Below are positions 55,601 through 64,000 of a DNA stretch of 64,000 nt, in pieces. Positions within the stretch are counted from its first letter, which is position 1, and each line of letters opens with the position of its first letter. Source of the stretch: Pseudofabraea citricarpa (taxonomy: Eukaryota > Ascomycota > Leotiomycetes > Helotiales > Dermateaceae). The position numbers and the translations under genes were made by a program. The stretch covers positions 2,356,001-2,420,000 of the forward strand of contig JAPWGK010000005.1 in NCBI GenBank assembly GCA_029641185.1, in the 5' to 3' direction. The notes under the pieces are model-generated. The model made no database searches and had not been told where the DNA came from. It was given only the letters and a program-made list of their open reading frames with translations.

Positions 55601-57520
55601 TGGTGGCTGATGAAGAGATGGACATTGCTGAGATGGATGATCCCCCGAGGTTGCATGACATGTCGTTGGACTTCGGCTCTCGCTTAGCTTCGACGTTCGG
55701 GAATAGGAGAGCATGGCGAGGGCTTTCAACCGAGCATAATATGTTTGGGAAATCATAGACGGTCTTGACTAAACACTTTTATGTCTTTGCTTTTTTTTTT
55801 TTTTTTTTTTTTGTCGATATAATGAGGATATGAATAAGCTTGCGGGTTACTAAAGGAGAGAAAATGTAGCCGAGGCTACAGAAAAGGGACCATTATGTTT
55901 TACCAGGCACAAATGAAAGTTGGGATAGAGAACAAAAACTGCTGCTTGTGCTGTGTGATTCTTCTCCACCCAAAGGGAGCTTGAGGAATCGAGCCGTACT
56001 AATCATAACACGGAGAAGGAAATAAGTGTATATGAGGTGAGGAGGGTCCAATGGCTTCCATACGCGCAGAGATGCTACTAAATAATCAGTTTGGATAAGA
56101 GTTTTTGCCTGGGATATCCTAAACCAATCCAAAATTTAGTTATATCGTGCTTGCACTTGCCCTTGTTTCGGAGCATGATTTGTTGTGGGAGCAAGGCACT
56201 TTCAAATATCATTTCAGACTCAACTTGACTGCCGTAAAGCAACTCTGGAGCATTTTCTCAATTTATTAGCTCAGCACAGAGAAACGAATCTTGGATATTA
56301 AAAAGCAAAGACTGCACCAATACTATTACTTTCGGTTTCTAATTAGTGTCGTTATACTTCGATGCGGTAAGAACTATTGTGGCTAACTCTGTTCGTGATT
56401 CAGGAGTTTTATGCATTTGATCATGTTTGCATTTTCTTCAATTATAAGGCTGATGTGTATGAACAAAGAACGGCCTATTGGCCCATCTGTAGTGAAGGAA
56501 TATTAGTATCGTCAGGGAGAATCGTAGATTTTGAACCCACCTGGTCCCTACGTTTCGGTGACTAGGGGAAACATGAAAAATTAGTCGCATTGCCTCTGCC
56601 CTCTAAAAAGCTTGTATCTTAAGGCCGAGTCGGTAAGAGGCACAGCACCGAACTAACGGATGGGGAGAAAAGCTGTGCCATTAGTTGATTTCACTTGTGC
56701 GGTCATTTCCTTAGACAAAAGGAAAAGAAACAAGAGTACCAAGCGAGTGACAAACAAAGAACAATGGATGAGATTTCTCTTGCCTTGCTTAGCATGCTGA
56801 TTTGCGGCGAAGGATGAAATTATTAATGCCCTACTTCTTTAGAGACCGGAAGTCCTTAAGCTTCAAAAGTAGTTTTGAGGGAATTATACGGAGAGATTGT
56901 TCGCTCGTAAATATTTTCACCTCCGAGCTGCACCAACAGAAACACAGTTGTGGTGTCTCGAGACAAAGAGAAGTGGGACTATACTTATGTATAATACGCG
57001 AGGGGACTAATACTGTCGCTTCTGGCTGATCGGTACCGCCCCGAGGCACATATATCACACTTATTCTGTAGTTGGAGGAGGAAGTCAATATTGGCATATT
57101 ATCGTGTTGGAGAAGGTTAATGTTGTGGCCAGAGAGGATGGCAAAGAGCGACAGACGTGGTTTCTCCTTTAGCCTTGCTCGACACTAGCCAGCCATGATC
57201 ATGTTCTAGTGGTTAATGGCGGGAGAAAGAAGGTACAGGAATCCAAACCCGAGCGCAATTATAACAGAGCAATTAGTGTCGTCAGCGTGAGAGTACAGCT
57301 GAGCCTGTGTGAGGGAGGCTGCTCTGGTGGCTCACCAATAGCCGGTGTTGACAATAAGCGACCCCTCGCTGGCAGCATCAGGTGATGACTAGTTCAGCTT
57401 CATTTATTGACATCACTGCTGGCCAGCTACTTGCTTATATAAATATCGGTGTCTTCATCATCATCATTATCATCATCGCCTAATTTGTTATTGTTTCTGT
57501 TTCCACCATCCACATTTCTC
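55601..57520. other. Intergenic region; FPGS promoter
   Basis: About 1.9 kb without a supported gene. Includes a poly-T run at about 55791-55812 and a TATATAAA box at 57436-57443, some 80 bp upstream of the first FPGS ATG, followed by a (CAT)n leader. Frames in 56.3-57.1 kb have no recognisable content. Confidence 0.5.
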
Positions 57521-59334
57521 ATGCGTGCAACATCAGCCTACTCCCTTGCTGGCGCACGTTACACATCGCAAGGCTCTTTTCATAGCGTAAGCAAGATTAA
57601 GAGCAACAACAACAAGACCAAAAGAACCACCAGCAGCACCAGCGTCAGCATGGCTGAGAAACTACCTGATTACGATGTAAGTTCCCTGGTTGTAGTAGCA
57701 TATGCCGAGCCAGGATTCTGCTAAGCGTGTAGGATGCCGTTAATGCTTTGAACACGCTGCAAACGCCCTTCAAGGCTATAAAGAAGAAGAAGGCAGCAGG
57801 TGCCAAACTTGGGGAGCTTGCAGTGACTGAGATGCGTGAATGGGTTAGAAGGATTGGCTACAAGGTACCAACACCAATGCACTTCTTCACACCCTGACCC
57901 ATGACTGGTGCTCACAACCTAGCCCTCTGACTTCAACCGCTTGAATATCGTTCATGTCGCTGGTACAAAGGGCAAGGGTACAACCTGCGCCTTTGTCAAC
58001 TCAATCCTTGGCTGCTACCAGGAATCCCAAGGGATGCAGGTCAAAGTAGGCTTATATACGTCTCCCCACTTGGTGCATGTCCGAGAGCGCATCCAGATCA
58101 ATTCGAGACCTATATCCACTGAGCTGTTTACCAAGTACTTCTTTGAGGTGTGGAATGCCCTTGAAGCGACCGCTATGGCTGAGGGAGTTGACCCGAAATG
58201 GAAGCCCGTCTACTTTCGATTCCTAACTCTTTTGTCCCTACATGTCTTTATGCGCGAGGGTGTTGATGCTGCTGTGTATGAGGTGGGGGTAGGTGGTGCT
58301 TGGGACTCGACGAATGTAATAGAGACTCCTGCGGTAACTGGCATCACCACGCTTGGTATCGACCACACCAACATCCTCGGGGAGACGATTGACTCTATTG
58401 CTTGGCACAAGGCGGGTATTTTCAAGACAGGAAGTCCTGCATTCTCTGTCCAACAAGTACCCGAAGCAGTTGTGGTTTTAGAGGAGAGGGCGAGGGAGAA
58501 AGCGGTAGAGCTGGAAGTTGTTTCCAATTTGTCCGGTTTGGACCATGTCAAACTCACCCCTAATCCTGACTATCAGAGATGGAATGATTCTTTAGCTGTT
58601 AAACTCGCCGAAACAGTACTTGCAAGATTTGGCTATCCTCGAATATCAATGAGAGAACCACTACCACAAGAATATCAGAAAGGCCTTGAAGAAGTGTACT
58701 GGCCAGGGCGCTGGGAAACTAGGGTGCAAGGTCAGACGACTTGGTTCTTTGATGGAGCGCATACAATGGACAGCTTGAAGGTGGTTGCAGATTGGTTTGC
58801 GAAGCAAGCATCTATTGGGTATGGTGAATCAGCAGCACAATATATGGGCACTTGTTCTGACCTTTTATGGACTTCAAGTTCTTCCATCCGTGTGTTGATA
58901 TTCAATCAACAAGGCCGCGACAAAGCACCCGATCTCCTGAGGGGTTTCCAAGAATCCCTTGAATCGTGTGAAGCCCTTGAATTCACCCATGTCGTTTTTT
59001 GCACCAATATCACCTGGAAAGATAGCAGCTACAAGAGAGGTATCGATGCCATCGAACCCATTGAATAATTTGCTGATTTTCTTGAAAAGATCTACTCGAT
59101 CGCAGTAGCGATTCTTCTGCAGTTGCCTCGATGACAGCCCAAAAGATGTTGGCCGATACATGGAAAGCTGGCGACTTCTCATCTGGGGCACGTATTGAAC
59201 TCATGCGAACAGTTGAGGATACTGTCGTGTATGTGCGTGGCCTGGTCAGAGCCCATGGCAGTGCACAAGTGTTGGCAACTGGAAGCTTCCGACATGTAGG
59301 AGGCATTCTGGCTGTTCTGCAAAGAGAAGATTAG
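57521..59334 (+). CDS. Folylpolyglutamate synthase (549 aa)
   Basis: Adds glutamates to tetrahydrofolate so that it is retained and used in one-carbon metabolism. Exons 57521-57676, 57733-57864, 57923-59039 and 59090-59334 close in phases 0, 0 and 1. Motifs: VNALNTLQTPFKAI, ATP loop VAGTKGKGTTC (residues 107-117), YTSPHLVHVRERI, GGAWDSTNVIE, GIDHTNILGETIDSIAWHKAGIFK, FDGAHTMDSL, RVLIFNQQGRDK and C-terminal VLATGSFRHVGGILAVL. The ATG at 57521 gives a 43-residue basic, Ser-rich presequence; a second in-frame ATG at 57650 (MAEKLPDYD) would give a cytosolic form, as in other eukaryotic FPGS genes. The last intron is needed because unspliced sequence stops after YKRGIDAIEPIE. Confidence 0.93.
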
Positions 59335-60067
59335 CCTAGGGGACAAGTCTGTCGGAGAAATCTATAATTATAATTAGAATATATGCTTATGCGGTGCTTT
59401 GAACTGCAATAGCGGGAAAGAATTATGGAATGAAGGACATAGCCAGGAAACATGATATTAATGAATATCTTTTGATAAACTATTGTTTAGCCTAATGATA
59501 CAGCTATGCAACTTTACATGTCAAGCTGTGGATATCTTCGTCGAGCTTCAAATCTAGAGACTTCACGAGAAAACTTATCTCATTTACTCTTACCCAGCAG
59601 ATTGTTCGTCACCGAAGAACATGTGAGCTGTACCCTTGAGCCGCATCCAAGTCAAGTAAGTAAACTTCGAGAAACCAGTTCTCAAGGCCCCCTTTTTTTT
59701 TTTTTTTTTTTTTTTTTTGATATTTTGAATTCACCAATCTACCGTGCAATATCAACTGAGAACGATACAACATAAATGGGTCACTTACGTTCCAAGGATG
59801 AAATGTCATTTCTACTTTCATGCTCTGATTGGATTTTTGCTGAATTGTGTTCGTCTTTATAGTTGTCATACCCAATTTGATTGTACATCAGAGTAACATA
59901 CTTTGGATATTTAGCATCAGACTGGAATGATCAAGAAATCTTGACATTAGGAACGTCATGCATGGATGCCAGCTTATCTACTTGAGAATCATAAAGCATA
60001 TAGAACACAGACGAGTATAACATGGTCTTCACCATTCATGAATTTCATGTTACGCTATGCAATAAAT
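59335..60067. other. Intergenic region between convergent genes
   Basis: 3' flanks of FPGS and AP-1 gamma, including a poly-T run near 59692-59718. No gene seen. Confidence 0.55.
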
Positions 60068-62753
60068 CTATTTTGGTTCCGACCAGTCTACTTGATCCGT
60101 GATTTGTCCAGCTGAAGGGTGTGCATATGTGATCTTGAGCCGCAATCGCAATGGAGGCTATAAAAGTTAGCTTGAGGTCATGAACACACTTTTGGTTGAC
60201 TTACCCCTTTACTTCCCGCTATCCTCATTGACTGAGTAGCTTCTGAACCCGGTCCTAATTCTGAACTTGAAATTGCATTTAATTGTAATTTCTGGGTCTT
60301 CGGCACTGCAGCCTGCAAACCAACGTTGGAGAATGATTGGTGCATAGAACTGTTCTTGAATCGAGCCATCACCTGGATCATTCCTTCGGCGTTTCGTTGC
60401 AGTTGTAAGGTAACGTTGAGATCGTTTTTGTCGTAGCATGGATGTGTAGGAATGCTGACCGCTGCAGCTTGTGGGGGTGGAGATGACATGCCACCATAAG
60501 AAGCACTAGCGGGTGGGGGAGCAGCTTGTGACGGGCCGGAAGAATCGAATAGATCCATGATAGAACTCATGTTAGACTGCTGTGGGGTTGGGGATGTTGC
60601 TTGGGGTGACGAGCTTCCACCAAGGATATCTGCAAGCAAATCTGCGTTGTTGGTATTATTTAGAGTGCCACTGATATCCGTTGCTGGCGAGTCTCCCATC
60701 AGGTCCAGCAAATCTTGGTCTGCGGCAGGTTTGATCTGTTTTGATTTTCGGTTGGCGGCCTTCGATGGCTTCTTGGTGGCTTCACCCAAGACTCGTGATT
60801 CCTCTTTGATCTGCGGTGGAGGCATCTTTTCTAGAACACCCTTTCGGATGGAGTCATATGCAAATAGATTGTTGTACTCGACAGATCGTTGTTGAACCTC
60901 AACATCAAGACTGATTGAGTTGCTGTGAAGAATCCTCCTGATTCTTTCGATCTGCGCAGGTTCTGAAAGACGCGTGGTGAGCTTCATCAGGGCTGTTGTG
61001 ATGTATTGGGTGGCTGTCTGAGTAGCATAGCTACTGTTGAGGATGCTGGAAAATAAATCGATGACTTCAGACTCTTTCACTTCCTGAACCAGCTCTTCTT
61101 CCTCGTACTGTCCACCTCGGAGTAATGCCTCACCAAATTCGCCAATGCACCAGGCACCAGCCAAGGTGAGACTTTCCTGTGTGATGTCCTTTTTCAAACT
61201 GATATAAAGCTTCTGAACTGCGTATGTCTGTAGTTCAGGTGTGGTGGCGATGAGTCTTATGAATGATGATAAGATCTGCTCTTTGACGTAATTTCCAGCC
61301 AGAGAGAGGACTCGAAGCATAGTATCAACGTGCCATCGTTTGTTGGGTGAAAACCTGTCTGCTGCAACACCGATTTGAGAAGTCATCACTGGTTTGAATT
61401 CGTTGTCTGCAACTTCAAGGAAAGCAAGAAGTTCTCTTATGAGGACCCGAACATTTCCCTCGTTAATCAGAGTAAAACTCAAATCAAGAGCCCTTCTCCG
61501 AATACTGATATCTGGATCTCTTAGGCACTCAAGAATGGTGTTTCGATGTCTTTGAACAGCATTTGGCTCAATGGCAACGACCTTGATCAGGGTGTTTAGT
61601 GCGACATATCGAATGTTGTTATCCCGGTTAGAAAGAAACTTCCCAAGGATATTGACACCAAGAACTCGCAAGCCAGAATCTGCTTCGATGTCCAAGATAG
61701 TTAAAACAGCCTCGTACAGAATTGAATTTCCGACATTCTTCGAAGAATCGGTGTTGGTAGCCACTTGTGCCAAGATGTCGTTGATCTGCTCGCTTGTTTC
61801 TGGGTCCCCTCGTCCCAATACACGTAGAAGCTGCAGTATCTTGACCTGCAAAAAGGGATCGGTAATTCCAGTCACGTCATGCTCGGGAGCATATCCTGAA
61901 CTAGCCAATCCCTTCAGAGTTCTCACCAAACCACCGCTGAAAGGTCGGAATTTCTCAACAATACCCTCTTCGCCTCCTTCCAACTCATCTGCTTCACAAA
62001 GGCTTGTGACTAAGGTCAAGCCGCAAAGTAGGACGCCGTGATTTCTATCCGAGAGTAGTGTTGCTGCCTTTTCTAAGAAATGCTCTTGTAAATCGGGGAC
62101 TTTTCTGCATATCCTCATGGCGCACAACGCAGCTTTTCGCCTGATGTATGGATTTGCCGTAGACAAGAGGGTTTCGATTTCGGGGAACAGATCTCTCGAC
62201 ATCTCGACCGATGCAATGTTTCCCAGGGTACACAATGCAAGTCCCACAATGTATTGATTCGAGTGATTGAGATCGCTAAGGTTGATGTTAGTCGGATCCT
62301 TGCAAACACTCATGCAGCCAAACTGACTTCTTTAAGGAGTTTGTGACCAATGTCAAAACTTCCTGGTTCTCATCTAACAGCAACATTGTTCCCAGATAGC
62401 CCAATCTCTTGTCCGCGAATCGTGGAGAGGCCAGCAATTTGAGACATTCGATCTGGCCGAAATGAGTTCGCTCGCCAAGGGTAAAGAGGTATAGCAGTTT
62501 GGCGACATTATTACGTCTGCGTGGGCTTGTTAGCTGATGATATGAAGATATGGTAAGCTTGACCGTACCTGACATTTGAATCTCCGCTCTCCTCCCTAAA
62601 ACTGGCTCTTATTGCAGCGCTCTCTTTCTGCACAACTGCACGCTCGTCGGCAATGGTCTTCGAAGCTCGCACATTGCGGATAAATTGTTTTACTGTACAT
62701 TGTTAATTGTCGGCAGGGCATGGAGGGGTATGGACGCCCTTACAGGAACTCAT
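60068..62753 (-). CDS. apl4: AP-1 complex subunit gamma adaptin (827 aa)
   Basis: Large subunit of the AP-1 clathrin adaptor, which sorts cargo between trans-Golgi and endosomes. Exons are 62753-62744 (10 nt), 62692-62569, 62516-62328, 62275-60205 and 60157-60068; every phase closes. The tiny first exon supplies MSS, joining [21 protein letters not shown]. Adaptin trunk hallmarks: [40 protein letters not shown] and many HEAT-like helices. The hinge (about 550-690) holds [10 protein letters not shown] and IMDLFDSSG, which resemble clathrin-box and accessory-protein sites. The C-terminal gamma-ear follows ([31 protein letters not shown]) and ends QVDWSEPK. The last exon must be spliced in to complete the ear. 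Confidence 0.95.
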
Positions 62754-63270
62754 GTTGGCGAGTTGAGGTCAACGACTTCAGGGCCCGCACTGGGCCAGAT
62801 AGCAGAACTTGGCCAACGCAGAGAGATTGGATAAGACCGTTTGGAGCAGCGGGGGCAGGCAGGTTTGGTGTAGGGTCTGGTGGTTGTCTGGAGCTGCGTG
62901 GATTTGGGAGTGAGAAGGCCACCAGGTCGCATTCCCATGTTCGCGTTCATGGATTCACATGAGGTGCGGCTGTAGCTGAGCAGCTGAGCAACCACCACGT
63001 GACCCAGACACCACACCTGCCGCTGTGGCTCTGGCTGTGGCTGTGCTTGTGTTGTCTGGTGCCGCCACATGGCTGATGGCTGATCCAACTGTGGGGAGCT
63101 GCGACTAGCTGCGCCACATCTGTCAGGGCCACGGCGCGTCATAAACTCAAAACAGGACAGGACAGGACAGGACACACTCAGTCAGTACTGAGCAGTTCCA
63201 GCTCCAGCCTTCTTCCTCCCAACACTGGGAACCACAACACCACCCACCTCATAATCTCACGTCTCTCACC
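62754..63270. promoter_or_regulatory. Divergent promoter of AP-1 gamma and Are2-like gene
   Basis: 517 bp. Contains a palindromic E-box CACGTG at 62996-63001 in the context CCACGTGACC, and a short AGGAC/ACAGG tandem run near 63150-63175. No TATA box recognised. Confidence 0.45.
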
Positions 63271-64000
63271 ATGTCTACTTCGGCAGATTTGCTTGTGAAT
63301 GGCAACGGCCATCATGACCACATCCTCCGGCCGCGCCCTGTAAAGCCGTTGAACCCTTCTGTTCAACGTACTCTCAGTGAGGAAGGCTTCTCTGTGAATG
63401 GGAGCATCAAAGAATTCCCAGAGACCAGTACGGCGCAAACTAGGCATGTGAAGCTCTCATCAGTACCAAATCCAGGAGGCTAATATGGATAATCTTAGTG
63501 GCCGTTCAACTCCCGTTCCACTAGATGCGCCGCCCTCGGTCCAGTCCATCTCCTCAGCACGCAAGCAGCTCAAGGCCGAGCAGCGACGCCGTATATTTCC
63601 TACAATCGATTATGCTTCAAGACTGTCCCATCTGGATCCCAATAGCGATTACCGAGATTTCCGCGGGTTTTATGTGCTGTTTTGGATAGCCTTGACCATT
63701 ATGGCCATTACTACAATGTTGAGGAACATCAAGGATACCGGATATCCTATGCGGGTACAGATTTGGCAGTTGTTTACGGTCAAAGTTTGGGAGCTTGCCT
63801 TGGCAGATGCTCTTATGGTTGCTAGCACAGCTTTGAGTTTGCCTCTGCACAAGTTATTTCGAAGCAAGATTGGAAAGTCTCTTGGTTTACGTTGGGACAC
63901 TGGTGGCATAGCAATACAGAGTATATATCAGACAGTGTGGTTGGCATTTTGGGTTTTGTATGGTCCCCTCTTATCTGGTTGGAGTACGCGCACTGACTCT
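63271..64000 (+). CDS. Sterol/diacylglycerol O-acyltransferase, Are2-like (5' part, runs off window)
   Basis: MBOAT-family ER enzyme that makes steryl esters (or triacylglycerol) for lipid droplets. Exon 1 is 63271-63443; exon 2 starts at 63499 and continues past the window end. The 55-nt intron appears to use a GC donor (AG|GCATGT) with branch GCTAAT and acceptor CTTAG; it is the only junction found that restores the frame (AQT|SGRSTPVPLD). After a disordered N-terminus comes KQLKAEQRRRIFPTIDYASR, the Are/ACAT entry motif, then FRGFYVLFWIALTIMAI and further membrane segments. The catalytic His and FYxDWWN-type motifs lie beyond 64000. Sterol versus diacylglycerol preference cannot be judged here. 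Confidence 0.85.

Noticed and set aside
56520..56580. Possible minus-strand tRNA from a GGTTCAAAATC B-box-like match
   Set aside because: B box is imperfect, no A box at the right distance and no cloverleaf.
62942..63180. Short repeats (CAGCTGAGCA, AGGAC run) as mobile-element ends
   Set aside because: No terminal repeats, target-site duplication or coding content; ordinary promoter simple sequence.

Overview
This is nuclear DNA of a filamentous ascomycete (Pezizomycotina). Protein style and gene content fit Leotiomycetes/Helotiales best, but that placement is an inference. The evidence for a fungus is short introns (mostly 41-150 bp) with GTRNGT donors, CTRAY branch sites and YAG acceptors, together with fungal families: Grr1, Dcr2, a WSC-domain peroxidase, a DUF7729 cell-wall protein and a DUF3431 protein. 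Most genes are eukaryotic housekeeping genes with several exons, on both strands. I see no rRNA, tRNA, CRISPR or intact transposon. Exon coordinates below come from splice signals, reading phase and family conservation, and each final model has a length divisible by three.

Layout. 1-9 kb: 3' end of a Grr1-like F-box/LRR gene, an unknown 192-aa gene, AT-rich DNA with a possible gene fragment, a small protein-kinase-like gene, a small Cys-rich gene, then a long empty stretch. 9-16.5 kb: Hsp90, TAF5 (TFIID) and, divergently, Med11 (Mediator). 17.6-24.5 kb: Vps5/SNX1 (retromer), mitochondrial ribosomal protein bL31m head-to-head with a flavin-reductase-like gene, an unknown two-TM protein and an unknown disordered protein. 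26-33 kb: a DMT-like transporter fused to DUF3431, and two RNase H paralogues in tandem. 33-38.8 kb: gene-empty DNA with two degenerate tandem-repeat arrays. 38.8-45 kb: a GPI-anchored DUF7729 protein and a heme peroxidase with two WSC domains. 46-50 kb: Dcr2 phosphatase divergent from a Yju3-type monoacylglycerol lipase. 50.5-55.6 kb: a decayed gene, a conserved mitochondrial protein, mitochondrial ClpP and an OXNAD1-type oxidoreductase. 57.5-64 kb: folylpolyglutamate synthase, AP-1 gamma adaptin, and the 5' part of a sterol/diacylglycerol acyltransferase (Are2-like).

Functional links. Two general transcription-machinery subunits (TAF5, Med11) share one divergent promoter. Mitochondrial proteins cluster at 19.9-21.4 kb and 51.4-55.6 kb. 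Lipid handling is represented by the lipase and Are2, and endosomal/Golgi sorting by Vps5 and AP-1.

The most unusual things seen are a candidate 6-nt micro-exon, a 63-bp in-frame minisatellite whose units look like introns, a nonsense-riddled gene relic whose ends overlap neighbouring reading frames, two alternative 5' ends for TAF5, a probable GC-AG intron, a stop-free 51-nt intron, and FarA-like sites in a palindrome upstream of the lipase.
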